From Trematomus loennbergii (taxonomy: Eukaryota; Chordata; Actinopteri; Perciformes; Nototheniidae), in contig JAAOOA010000060.1 of assembly GCA_012861695.1 (NCBI GenBank), forward strand, positions 3,671,183 to 3,735,182: DNA of 64,000 nt, written 5' to 3'. Each line of letters begins with the position of its first letter. Positions within the stretch are counted from its first letter, which is position 1. Below the pieces are notes generated by a model. The model was not told where the DNA came from. It saw only the letters and a program-made list of their open reading frames with translations, and did not search any database. Position numbers and translations under genes: made by a program. Shown here one piece after another: positions 46,226 through 58,316 of this stretch.

Positions 46226-47934
46226 AGGTCCCCTATCATGCAAAATGCACATTATGATGTCTTTTATACATAAATATGTGTCCCCGATGTGTCAGGAGAC
46301 CAGCGACGTGCAGTCAGGGAGGCAGGGGAGGCAGAGCCTCACCTGTCATACTCCAATGTAACAGAAAAACAACTAAAGAAAAACTAAATAGTAATAATAA
46401 TAAAATGTCTCCACTGATCTGTGTTGTAAGTGTGATTTCTGTATGATTCAAATCGCTTTTTATAGTCAAAATCAGCAAATTGGCCGAGCTCCGCTACAAC
46501 TACATGGGAGTGAGGCAGGGAGAGCTCTGGCTCACGTAAGCCCACAGTAACTGGCTAGAGCGCGGGCACTAATGTAGCGCGGGCACTTATTTTGTGAGCG
46601 CACTCAAGCCAGGCTCATTTGCTTACTGTGGGGTAAGGTGAGGCACAGATGAGCTCTGCCTCACCTCAGAATGCGTCACCCCACAGAAACTGGCTGGAAA
46701 GCGGGCCCTAAGCGCATGCCTGTTACCATCTCACTGTATGTCACCAATGTAATGTTTGTAGATCCCTTTATTACATTTATCCTCGCTATCCATAGTCTCT
46801 AAATAACTTATTTCACGTATATATGATATTTAGGCTCGCTGGTCTCATCATACAACGGCAATGAAAAACGCACCAGGGGAGGCAGCCATAACCTCTGCCG
46901 CACTGAAGGGGGCGCACGTGAGCCCACAGGTTCTTGTTGCTACTGTTATTCTACGCAGAGACGGTAGACGCAAACAACAAACTAGACTTTTGTTTTGAAA
47001 CTAGAGGGAGATAAGGAGGACTTTTACAAAAAAGTAATGGAGATTGTTGTCCAGAAGGATAGCATGGACTTCATCTTCAAGTCAAGGTAAGACCACATTT
47101 GTAATGAAAATGGGATCTTACTAAGAAAGAACAATCCAATATTTAGATTTTGGGTATCCTTTTGTTGAACGGTCTGTTTAAAATGAATCGAAGCATCAGA
47201 CTAAAAAAGCTTTTGAAAATAACCGAATATTTCGATTAAGGTCAAAATATAATATTTGTAAATCTGACTCTGAAAGAGTCAGTGCCTCACCAGCCATGAA
47301 CCTCACCGCACGTCACTGCAGGAGACTCACAAAGTGTCAGAAAATACAACCATCTCTCTTTTCCTCCTTACCCACTTCTCTAAAAACGGGGGTTCAACGG
47401 AGCTGATCCAGATTTGATGCGGTCATGACGACATATCGGAAATGTGGGCTGGCTTTACACCCACAGCCCTATCAGAAACGTTGGTGTATCAGAAACAATG
47501 TGCAACGTGCTTTGGAAGTAATATGGTCTGTGTTTACATTAGCAAGCATCGCTAACACTCAGAGCTAAACTGTACTGGAGAGAGTATGTGTAAAAAAGCA
47601 GGATATAAAAAGGTACTCACCTTGTGGTAAACCGCAAGAGAAAAAGCATTTGAGCTCCATACTGTTTCAGAAATAATGCTTGATGTGGTTTGGAACATAA
47701 TATGGCGTTTAATCACGACAGCGTATAGCTGAGAATCTGGGTAGAATTCTCCTGCATGAGCTTTTAAAGCTAACCAGAATCAGCACTTCTCTAACAGGGC
47801 TGAAATAGAGGGGTATGAGGCATGGATAGAATGGGTGATCTGTTTGGTATTTTGAGAAAAACACTTCAGAGACATGTTTTTTTTTATATCTGAGACCTAT
47901 AATATATGCCTAAAAATAGTATAATAGGAGACCT
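46226..47934 (+). mobile_element. TTAA-type MITE interrupted by a hAT element
   Basis: The left end GGTCCCCTATCATGCAAAAT starts at 46226. The right end AATAGGAGACC abuts TTAA at 47935-47938. The left TTAA is lost. The MITE resumes seamlessly on both sides of the insertion at 46301-47318. Confidence 0.75.
46301..47318. mobile_element. hAT-type element, about 1.0 kb, non-autonomous
   Basis: The ends CAGCGACGTGCAGTCAGGGA and CGCACGTCACTG are inverted repeats. The 8-bp duplication CAGGAGAC is exact (46293-46300, 47319-47326). There is no transposase frame. GAGGCAGAGCCTCACC-type blocks recur inside. Confidence 0.9.
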
Positions 47935-47938
47935 TTAA

Positions 47939-48424
47939 GGAAACGCTGACATTAAAACAGTTCTATTGGAAAACATTTTACTGCCACTGAAACAAATATT
48001 TTTGTAATGCATTCTGGTGTGTTTATCTGTGACTATTTTCAGTTTTTTTCATGTGTCATTGCTTTTTTATTTATTAAAAGTTTTGTTCAGGCTGACAGTT
48101 TTTTCAGTGTTAGTGGTTTTAGTTTAACCTTTGGGGGAGAGAAGAGAGTGATTTACATGTTAATATAATCGGCATACTAATGACAGGATGGCACTCTTCT
48201 GACCCGATGTCCACCTGAAAGCCTACAACTTTTATGAAGCTTATGATACATGATTGATAGCAATTATTAAAATATCTAACCTGTAGTTTGGCTGCTGGTT
48301 CTGGACAAAATAACAGTAATACCCTGAAATGGTACGTTTTGTAATAGGCCACCAAACTAAATGCTTTAGGTGCGATTAATGCCTCTTTGACAACACAAAG
48401 GATTAGACGCTTGTATGGTAAATG
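47939..48424. other. Intergenic DNA, no gene seen
   Basis: AT-rich; no family resemblance. Confidence 0.45.
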
Positions 48425-48511
48425 CTGACTCTCAAAGAGAACCTCATCATCTGCATAGAGCAGAGACACATTTCTGAGGCCCCGAACTGACTGACTGTCT
48501 GCCTTCTGCAT
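48425..48511 (-). pseudogene. LINE reverse-transcriptase fragment (YADD motif)
   Basis: The minus-strand frame reads GLRNVSLLYADDEVLFES, the catalytic YxDD block of non-LTR reverse transcriptases (compare the usual LLFADD). The similarity covers only about 29 residues. The rest of the 130-codon frame (to 48119) is not recognisable, so this is a small remnant. Confidence 0.6.
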
Positions 48512-48985
48512 CCATGAACATCACCATACATCACCATATTCATGTTCTGTTTCCAACCCTTTAGCTATGGATGTCAATGATGCGATGGAAAATTAAAACA
48601 TCAACATAAAAAACAAACCTTTGTAGATACAGTTGTTTATATTGAAGGTTTTGCATATTCTTTTGAGAAAATGGTAAACATAGTGTTTAAATATTGTGAA
48701 TAATACAAAAAAAAACATCCATTTAGAACATTACAGTCTCAAAATAATAATTTGCGCAGTCCTTACATTTAAAGATATGTTTCATATTTAGTTTTTTTAC
48801 AAGCAGCACTTGTCTTGTTATGGGCCATATATTCATTTCTTTCTTTAAAAAAATAAGGTATTTTAATATGTAAAATTCACATTTGTAATTGTTCAACGTC
48901 ATCAAAAAAAGAACTTGATGAGACTATACTTTTTTTCCCGATATCGTGTGTTTGTAGTCGTGTGTAGTGAGTGTGTTTATATTTT
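48512..48985. other. AT-rich spacer upstream of the rptor promoter region
   Basis: No open frame with similarity and no repeat recognised. Confidence 0.45.
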
Positions 48986-48989
48986 GCTG

Positions 48990-49700
48990 TGACAGGCAGC
49001 GACGGTGACGTCACATGACAGCCTCGCCGCCCCAACAGTGCATTCTGGGTCCAACCCAAGATGGCTGCGCCCTTGCAGTAGTGCTGAAGAAGTGCCTCTC
49101 CGGAATATTTCACGAGATTGTGTGTGAATTTAACGAAAACCCTCACACCAAATCAGCTACCGGGGTTGCTGGTTTGCAGAAGAGCACTTCACGGTCCCAG
49201 TCATCGATAAGTGTGGCCGGTGCGTGGTGGCTGTGGCAGACTGTCCGCGTGAAGATGGGCCTCATCTCCAGCCCCTTCCCATAGCGAAGCGCCGTGGGGA
49301 GAAGAGCCGCAGATTCTCCTGCAAACACGCGCCCGTCCAACTTGGCTTTGACAGCTTTGACATATTGTACAGACTGTGGACGCTGCCCTACAATTTTCTG
49401 ACAAGGATTGTTTGTGCCACTGTGTCTGTCATCGTCCGGAGACGAAGAGCTTCCCCAGTTCGGGTTGAAATTCCCTCCGCACCAAGGTCTGCACGCTTCT
49501 CTGCCACTAATAGCGCCATTTCTACACATATGCTCCGTTTCACTTATGTCTCTGCTCATGTTGTTTCGCTTTAAATAGCGCTGCCCGCTCCTCTCTCGCA
49601 GTTGACAGCTGAATGTGATAGTTAGAGCCAGCTTCAGGGAGAGCTATCATATTAACCGCGCTAGTGTAGCTAGCACAAAGCTAGCTGGCTGGTTTGTTTG
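48990..49700 (+). promoter_or_regulatory. rptor: CpG-rich region, probable rptor promoter and 5' UTR exon
   Basis: GC content and CpG frequency rise sharply here in an otherwise AT-rich surround. It starts with GTGACGTCACATGACAG (a CRE-like palindrome) and CCAAGATGGCTGCG (a YY1-like site common near housekeeping start sites). It is 1.1-1.7 kb upstream of the first coding exon of rptor on the same strand. Open frames exist on both strands (49015-49284, 49224-49574, 49143-49559), as expected for GC-rich DNA; none has a recognised domain. The exact start site and 5' exon donor are not determined. Confidence 0.55.
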
Positions 49701-50745
49701 CTAACTGTCCTGCTCGCTAGCAGACAGCCTCGTCATTAAAGTCCAGTTTAACACAGCTGTGCTGCATCAACATAACCCAACTAACTCCTCATGTGTGGCT
49801 GCATGAGCCCCACCATGACGTCATCCAGGTGCTGCCCTCTCTGTGTTATAGTAACCTGGATACTATACTGCAAAACTCTTCATTGTCATTATACAGAGTA
49901 TAAATAAATAAGAAGCCCACTCCTATCCAGTGCAATGAAAATACACCACAAATACAAATCAACTTCAGCACAAAGCAGCCACATAATTTCACTAGAATAA
50001 CAGTTTCTGCACTTAATTTAACTATTAGACTATATTATTAGTATTAATTGCATTAGAAAAGTGTATTCAATAGATAAGTGTATTTGATAATTAAAGTGTT
50101 ATTTAAGTAAACACTTTTTGCACTTGAATAATTCTTCATATTATTACATTAGTATCAATGTTTTTTTTTTCACCTGGTTAAATCTAATTATTGCAGTAAA
50201 ATATGAGAATTGATTACATTATAACAAATGTATTCATTGCACTAGTTTGAATGCAGTTATTGCACTACAGAAATGTAATTATTGCAAAAAATATGCCTAA
50301 AACAAGACAGTAATTGTCTTTCAGTGAATTCATAGTCAGGGAGCTCCAGATGTGAGTGGGTTTGTTTCTGTTGTGGTTTTCACTGAAGCAGGAGATCCGC
50401 ATAAGTGCATTAAACATGACTCCTAACCATCATCACATGACCTGAGGGAACGCTTTTGGCTCAGGTTCATGAACTCAGCAGCCATTGAGCTTTTTCAGAT
50501 TCTTAAATGTCAAAAAAGTATTGAATTCAACACTAACTTCCACACTGGTCTTTTGTTCTTACAGCCACTTGGGGAATCCAGCATTTCATTAGCAGAGAAA
50601 AAGATCTTTGCACAATTAATTTGATTATAAAGCTACTTTTTCCTTCACTGATCATGTTTTTGTTCAGTTTCACGCCACAACTGCCCAGCATGAGGTGACA
50701 GAAATCCTTTAAATCTGTGTTACTAACCAGCGCTCTCCCCTGCAG

Positions 50746-50920
50746 GGCCCTGATGAAAATGGACTCAGACTTGCTTCAGCGCCGCCGGCCGGGCCTCACA
50801 GAGGAGGAGGAGGCCGACATGAATGACTGGAAACTTCCCCTGGCCTTCATGAAGAAAAGGCACTCGGAGAAGATTGAGGGCTCCAAGGCGTTAGCTCAGA
50901 GCTGGAGGATGAAGGATAGG
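50746..50920 (+). CDS. rptor: Raptor (mTORC1 scaffold), first coding exon
   Basis: The exon starts after a strong acceptor (CTCTCCCCTGCAG) and ends at the donor AGG|GTAAGT. Translation from ATG 50753 gives 56 residues, beginning MKMDSDLLQ and containing DWKLPLAFMKKRHSEKIEGS and LAQSWRMKDR, which closely matches the start of vertebrate RPTOR. Raptor binds mTOR and recruits TOS-motif substrates such as 4E-BP and S6K, so it is required for nutrient-responsive mTORC1 signalling. The exon ends in phase 0. The following exon, normally beginning around MKTVSVAL, is not found in the remaining 13 kb, in keeping with the long first intron of vertebrate RPTOR. A second in-frame ATG (50759) may be the real start. 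A 5' non-coding exon must exist upstream. Confidence 0.95.
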
Positions 50921-51293
50921 GTAAGTTTTAAGGTTAAGGATGCTTTTTGTGTCTGTAAAGTTGTCGAAGAAATACACGCATGCAGACTTGTGTAAAAGCT
51001 GCTGCATATTTATTTAAAAAATGTCTCACAAGGGATGACATGATTTGGAAATACTTTAACAGCAAATCCGGGACAGTTATTAGAATTGATGATTTATTAC
51101 ACAACTTACCATTTTAGATTTGGTCTTTCGGCAGACAGTCTCCACATATTGACACCACTTTTATAATAGTCGAACCTTGAATGAACACCCATGGAATAAA
51201 TGGCTAACGATAGGCTTTAAACAGACTACTTCATGGTCGCATGGCTTTATGTCACCACCGCTAGGCTAGAGGTGTATTCCTCTACAATGATTG

Positions 51294-51929
51294 TAAAGGC
51301 CGCTACACACCAACCTGAGACCAAAGAACGCGTACCGAAGGCGTCCCGACTTTTACGTCCGCTACGTCGCCTGCGTCGCCTACGCCGCCCGCCAACGAAC
51401 ACACCGCAAAGACTTCAGTCGACGAGTGGCAATAACTCTCCTTACCAGCAGGCAGCGGTAGTGTGTATTCGTCATTCAAAAGAGGCGACAACCGGAAGAC
51501 AGACTGCGTTATACACCGAGAGAAGAAGAACAGACTGCGTGATATAAACAAACAACAAATAGCGTCTGGGTTCCATTTTCACTCTCTCTCGTCGATCGAA
51601 AACATGTAAACATAAAAAAGAAACTCTTGCGTCCGGGTGAGATGAAAATGAAAAAGATTAGCCGTCTGTGTGTGCCTTCTTAATCGTTTGTTTTGGTCCC
51701 TCACTTCCGCTTCGCTTCTCATGCACTGATTCGCTAAGCTGAACAGCCAATCAGAGTGATTTCTTTGGCCGACTTTCTTTGGCCAACTGTCACGCCGCGG
51801 GAGTGTGAAAATGTGCCGTAAAGAGACGACGGTGCGGGACACACCAACCTGAGTAGGGCGCCGCGAATGCCCGACTGCCTCTGACGGCCTCTGACTCCCA
51901 AAATCGGGTTGGTGTGTCAGGGGCTTTAA
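51294..51929. mobile_element. MITE with CACACCAACC ends
   Basis: The left end TAAAGGCCGCTACACACCAA and right end TTGGTGTGTCAGGGGCTTTA are inverted repeats. Internal GTCGCC/CGTCGC repeats occur at 51350-51400. Open frames at 51233-51547 and 51579-51974 are read from it. The target duplication is unclear. Confidence 0.65.
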
Positions 51930-52019
51930 GGGAATAGTTAGAGAAGAGTCTTTCTTAGCATAGTCCATAAACAATGCTACTTATTAAAATTGGAATCCAT
52001 TAAAGAGACAAATCAAATG

Positions 52020-52640
52020 CACACCTCACACTGTGCTTTGAGAGAATATCGGTCTTTAAACAGCAGCATATCATTAGCCACCCTAGTCTTTATTATAGTG
52101 CCAATTCATTTTATTCTGCTAGAGGCAACCTATACTCGCTTTGACACACCTCAAAGCTTTGCCTCATGAATGGCCGCAGTGTGTTCAGCTCTCATAAAGC
52201 TGTCGTTTGATCCACTGCAGTGCTACCAACCCGATTGTTTCATCACCTTGCGGCACTACCATTATAATGATGGCAAATATATTATCATGCATAACCCTCA
52301 AAAGCTCTGCACCTATTGTAGAAATTCCCCCAAATGAAAATGTAAGATCCCGCTGCTGTTAGGACATCAGCGGATTACACGGTAGTGCCCGCCAGTGTTG
52401 AGCTTCAGGAAAATGTTTAATAAGGCGGCATCATTAAATGTGACTCGAGTATGATTTAAAAGAGGTAATAGGTGCTGGCTGAAATGGGCATTTCTATCAG
52501 AGAGTCGTGCTAAATCAGCTGTGTAACATTTTTCATTGCTCTGAGCGTTTCAGGGCCATAGACCCTCATTTGTACACTTGTAAGAAGAATGTCTCCTTTC
52601 ACTTCTCTGTGCTCAGAGAGCTGTAACTAAAGAGAATTTT
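52020..52640. other. Candidate conserved non-coding element in rptor intron 1
   Basis: About 600 bp of repeat-free, even-composition sequence with ATAATGATGGCAAATATATT, TCATTAGCCACC and TTAATAAGGCGGCATCATTA motifs and no open frame. Its texture resembles vertebrate developmental enhancers; no alignment was made. Confidence 0.3.
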
Positions 52641-53337
52641 CTGCTTTTATGGCTTTGAATGTAACTCTGGCCTGGGGTTGAATCCATCCTTTAACATGGC
52701 TGTAATTGCAAAATGACGGATATGAAAGCCATCATTTTCATCGTAATCTGTTGTGGAATAATGATTATAGTATATACAGATAGATCAAAATACACACAAG
52801 TTATTACCTTAATGAGTGTTCAGTTGTGTTGTCATACTTTTTTAATTGTTGAAGCCAAGCAATTGAATAGAGTCCTAATACTGTCGAGTGTCTGATAGTT
52901 TAGAAGTGTGTGTGTGTGGTTACTTTGTAGCCATGGATGTGTAAAGAAATCTGGACCCAGTGTTGGAGGCGGGGCCCCATTTATTGCTATAAAAGTTGCT
53001 CAGTGATGCATGAGTTCTGGGCCTATAGAGAGTGTGCGCTTAGGCGCGTTCACACCGGAGTACTTTTCGCGTTTAGTTCCGTTAGTACCCCTTATGTCGC
53101 GTTCACACCAAAAAGAGCACTTAATCCCGGGAATCCCCAGTTCTGATTGGCTGGGCGAATTGCAAACCACGGCCCGTGTTTTGTAGAGCCGCCATTTTAT
53201 TATCCTCGCATTAGCATTATTAGCATTAGCATTCGCCCAGCGCACAAACGCAGAGAGACTAACTCATGGCAACACAAAATAAAACATGGGAGCGGTAGAG
53301 ATGAGGAGGTGTCGGCGTTCTGGCGATTTACTCGGAA

Positions 53338-53384
53338 GGCTTCAGTAGAAGCTGCTGGGAGTCCCAGCAGCTTCTACTGAAGCC
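53338..53384. repeat. Perfect 47-bp palindrome
   Basis: The 23-nt arms GGCTTCAGTAGAAGCTGCT... and their exact complement meet around a single base (53361). Confidence 0.95.
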
Positions 53385-53575
53385 AGTCCCCAACTCCGGG
53401 GACTTCCGGCCGGGGACTCCGGGTGGCAGTATACGCCGTGAAGTTGTTTGCGGCCTGCCAGTAAACCCAAAGCAGAAGAAGAAGAAGTGACGTCAGCGGC
53501 TTCATTTGCGTAATCTTCCCTCAGGGAATTTATTCCGGTGTGAACGCGATCTGTACTTAGTGCCCTGGGGTAATA

Positions 53576-53656
53576 AGTGGCGGGGCACTGAGTGGCGGGG
53601 CACTGAGTGGCGGGGCACTGAGTGGCGGGGCACTGAGTGGCGGGGCACTGAGTGCC
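53576..53656 (+). repeat. 15-bp tandem repeat, five units plus a partial
   Basis: The unit AGTGGCGGGGCACTG starts at 53576, 53591, 53606, 53621 and 53636 without a mismatch. Because 15 is a multiple of three, all frames stay open. Confidence 0.95.
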
Positions 53657-54943
53657 GCAAAGTACTTGGTGTGAACGCGGCTCTTGAGTTTTTCTTAAGC
53701 TCCGCCTCCAATCAGCTTCGTCACAGCGGTATCACGGTTAGTCATGGCTGAAATAAATGAATGCAAGGAAAAATAATTTGTCTGTTAGTGCATTTGCATG
53801 ACCTAATCAATCAAATAAGGTCAAACTAAAGTGTTTGGCATGGGTCGTTTTTTTAAGTAAAGTGAATTCTGTTTAATTACAGACGTCTCTTTCCCAATAT
53901 CCGTCAATGGGAAAAAAAGATTTTTGGGCCAATTGACATCAGGTGACTAAAACAGAAGTTGTAGTACCACAGTCTGGCCACTACGAAAATGCCCGGCTCA
54001 CTTCCTGAGGACTTGTTTGTAGCTGGCAGCTGCCTGGTTTAATAAAGGTAAACATGGTGGGTGGTCTTGTGTAATGACACTGCACCCAGAAGCGTCATTT
54101 ACATTAGAAAAACTATTGTGTTACTGCTGCATATTTGTTTCAAGTTTTTGGTTTGTTGAAAAAATCATCATTAGGTTGGCAGCAGATTGATGTCGCACCA
54201 GAGCGAGTGTTCTCAGTGCAAAGTCTATCACCCTTTTTTCACCAAAAAAACAACAACCTGCTTCTCTAAATTCTCCTTCCTCTTGTTATCCCCACCTATC
54301 CTATTATATACATATTTGCACACATATTTTTACATTTGATATACATTTGTTTTTATATTCGGGATTGCGGGAAACAGTATTTCGATCTCTCTGTCTGTAC
54401 ACACAAACTGGAAGATTGACAATAAAGTCGACTTCTCCCACCTGTGCAAAAAAAGAGGGCAAAGCCAATTTCAAGGTCAGGAAAAAACAGTTGGAGCGCT
54501 GCTTGTTCTGTCGACACAAATAAGACTCTTCAGCTTTGTACATTTTCCTTCCAGTATCCACAAGTGATCACATAACTGCTTTAAACTCACTGTAATCATG
54601 CGAATTGGTATGCAAACAGTTAAGCGTGCAGCATGAGAGCGTACGAGTGTGCTGTAAATGATGTTCTGCAATCTGATATAAGGTCTTGCTATTGTACTCA
54701 CACACTCACACACTCACACTGAGAGTTGTAAAGGCTCATTGGTCAAATTCGCGTTTACTCCCTTGTTAGGACAAATCAAGCTATTCAGTAGTGTATGTGT
54801 GTGTGCAGTTGCAAGTGGGCACTGCTGTTTGGTTTCCTGCTCTGTGTGCAGCATTACCATGTGTACCTTTGCTGCACCTGCCAAGTGGAATCATGATAAC
54901 AGGCTTCAGATATACTGTGTGAGCACCTATCAGTGTATTACAG

Positions 54944-55265
54944 TAGGGCTGTGCAATTAATCGTATTTTAATCTCGATTACGATTTTGGCTTGCAACGAT
55001 TACGAAAACAATGTAATCGAAATAAAACGATTATTATTTTTATAAAAAAAAAAAAAAAATGTTTTTTATTTTTTTTTATTCGTTTTTCAGTTTAATTATA
55101 CTTAAAGTTCAGGGTAATCAACTGTTAAAAACATACTGTTCAAATTTTTTTTTTCAATATATGGATGTTTTCAAAGTAAATGGATAATCGTTTTTAATAA
55201 TCGTGATATCAATTATTGACCAAAATAATCGTGATTATGATTTTTGCCATAATCGCACAGCCCTA
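54944..55265. mobile_element. hAT-type MITE (TAGGGCTGTGC ends)
   Basis: The ends TAGGGCTGTGCAATTAATCG and GCACAGCCCTA are inverted repeats. The 8-bp duplication TATTACAG is exact (54936-54943, 55266-55273). AATCG/CGATT repeats fill both arms. Confidence 0.92.
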
Positions 55266-58200
55266 TATTACAGTAGAGTCTAATTGTCAGGGCTAACTTC
55301 AGATTACAAGTGGCACATTTAAGGAAAACAAGGTGTCCTGATCGTTAATTTAAAAGCCATTAAAATGGCCCAGAACATTGTTTCTGACAGTGAGGAATGG
55401 CCTCAGAAGGAATTAAGATCAGAGGTGGAGCTTAAATGATCATGTTTTCTTTATTAAGCTGTCAGACCTGCAGTGTGAAGGTAAGGCCTTCATCAAGACA
55501 GGGAGGGAACCATCAGGATTAGGTTTGCATTGATTTTACATTACTTTGATTTGGTCCCTGTTAAGAAACTAAAAGACAATTTAAATTCAGTTAACAGATT
55601 TGTGGTAATAAGTGTTTTTTACTTCTCAGACTCACAGTGAACGTATTATATGACTTTTCCAAGACAGCAAAGCATCATGAACCCCGACCTGCTGAGATAA
55701 GATGATTGCAGCACAGGCCTTGACCAGTATTGATCCACAGCTGGTACACGTGTTTATCTTTTGCTGGATACACAACTGACATTGTATGTTGTCACAAAAG
55801 CTGCCCTGGTTTTCTTCGGGTTGAAGTCAGTAGCACAAAGTGTATTTTTTGTTATTGGTGATAAAATGATTAAGACTTGTTTAAGGCTGCTGTATCAGTA
55901 GCAGCAGTATTGCCCTTTATGATCACTGTTCATGGGGTGTATTGGAAAGTTTTGCAGTGTCGGCTTGGATTGTGTTTTCCAGTTGTGTCGCTCTGAGGGA
56001 ATTAAAGTGCAGGTGATCTATCAGGGAAATGCTCCTTTAAACATTTCAGTTATAAAAAGATGCAACACATGACTGTTTACTTATGATCAGCCTTTAGAAA
56101 AAACACTATTTTGAAACAAAGTTGTCGGTTAACAATCGATGGTCGATCGTTCGGAGCGTTTTTTTTACCTTATAGCCTTGATGAGAAAGTGTCTTAAGTA
56201 TACAGGCAAAAGTATGCAAACACTAGTTTTGACTTGTCACATCAGGAAAGAGCAAGGTGTTATTCTGAATGCTGTGTTTCATTCAAAGATGGAATCTCCC
56301 CGTTGAAATGTCTGTAATAAACTGAATAACTTTTGTGCAGAGGACATCACTTTGAGAGATTGTTTACTGCATTTAGCTACAGAAAAAACCTGGTGACATA
56401 TCTTAACATTTATTGATTAAATAATAAACTTTACTTTTAGATGATGTGTGCTTCCATTGTTGTGGGACCTGAGACAACTGCATCTTCATTAAATTGGGTT
56501 AGATGGTCTCTACCGAGTTGACTAGGGTTAGGGTTTATATGGCCTTTATGGAAGTGGTTACTGAAATACCTTTTGCATATTTAAATGTGTTTTGCCACAG
56601 ATGACCAGGGACAAGTTAAGACAAAGCTTTGTACAAAACACATGCATATGCCATTTCCCACACATAAACCAATCTCCAGACCAGGCGTTTGCAGGATTGT
56701 AAAAATTACTGCTCGGAATTAATAAAGTGAACATTATGAATTTTTTAAGTCTACACAACGTTCTGTTAAATGTCCTTCCTCTTCTTTTTCTTCTTATTCT
56801 TCTTCTGGAAGTGAAAACTGGGCGTGTGCACATTCGCCTAGTTCTGATTTATATATAAAAAAAAAAAAACACGAATACATACAAGCATCCCTATTATTTA
56901 CTTGAAAATAAAGTGAGAGGAAAACAATGCGTGTAAGAAAGAAATATGTTTTATCCATGAATCTACATAGTCAGGGGCGTCTGGCGCCATGCATTAAACA
57001 TTATTTTGAATAAGAGAACTGCCTCAAAGCTGTTGACTTGATGAGAATTTTCTCTTGGTGCCTACTACGCTTCACAATCCCCTGAGGGTCTTGGCTCTAT
57101 GACGTCAGAGGGGCATGACACAAACTCTGTGTGCAACCCTTTATAAACCCTACCAGCATCTCCTGTCACGCCAAAGAGGCATATTTTAGAACTGTATACG
57201 TATGGGCGCTGTTCAGATTTTGAAGCGTGAAGGTGGATCAGAATTGCCAATAGAAAAATGGAAAGGATTTTGCCTCGGTGGCCTTTTTGTTGAGACAGGG
57301 AGATGCAAGAGGACAGTGGAGGGAATATAATAAAACTGAGGCAGCAGGAAGTACATCATGGCAGCCAGAAATGTGTCCAACTCTGTACAGTCAATGGAAA
57401 TGACTAGGACTACTACATTTTTGTGACTGGAAGTAGCTTTGATCTCATTTGAACTTTAGTCTAGCAGACGTCTACCACAAATACGCTACAGGGTTAATGA
57501 TCTCGGGCTTGAATGTCTGTGAAGTTCTTGGAGCTGCATAATTAATAGTTCCTAAAATACAAATATTCATGTTGCTCAGTGAACACACTGAAGACACTCA
57601 GAAGAAGATGCATGTCAGCTAAAAATTAAATAAAATGCAGGCGAAACACATGGAAGTTTATCTCACAAAGACAATTTAAGGTGCTTAGTATACATAAATC
57701 TCACATTTTCAACACTAGAATAAGACACTGTTAATGCAGAACATGGACACTAAACAATTCAAAACTATCATTGTCTTCCATTACTGCCTATTAAATGACT
57801 AAATCAAATATATATCTATATCTAAACAATGTGCTGACAAAAACTGAAAATCTGCGCTGCATCATTTAGATGAAAAAACATTCTATGTACATGTCATATC
57901 ATTAAAATGATCAAAGCATAAGGTTCAAAACTGCATTATTTTTCTATCGGTTTTTATTGGAAGTAACGTTATCCCACTGAATCACACTGACATAACAAGG
58001 CTTTAATGTAACTGATTCATCATGTCCTGCATGATATTCTTTTACGATCTTTCAGTTTTCCTCATCAGGCCAGTTGTTCCCTGAGGCCCACAGCAGGGCA
58101 GTACTTAACACAGTGATAGCACATTGTTGTTGAAGCACTTGCATCACAGTGTTGAATTGTTAAATTAGTTAAAAGCTTCGTGAAAATGGCCGACAGGTGT

Positions 58201-58316
58201 TCGCAAACCATTCTAATATTTTCAAGTTTTTCTTAAACTTGTTCTTTCAAAAAGAACTCCAGATTCATGACGAGTCTTTATGTTTTCTCATGTACCTGTT
58301 ATCTTATAATAATCCC

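Larger units (their letters stand above)
53045..53679. mobile_element. MITE with GCGTTCACACC ends, doubled inverted termini
   Basis: Outer inverted ends are at 53045 (CGCGTTCACACCGGAGTAC) and 53679, with a second concentric pair at 53098 (CGCGTTCACACC) and 53548. A perfect palindrome and a 15-bp tandem array lie inside. The open frames at 53502-53751 are read from the array. Confidence 0.75.

Noticed and set aside
53502..53751. Frames with a PRHSV-type or GTEWR-type five-residue repeat
   Set aside because: Translation of a 15-bp non-coding tandem array inside a MITE.
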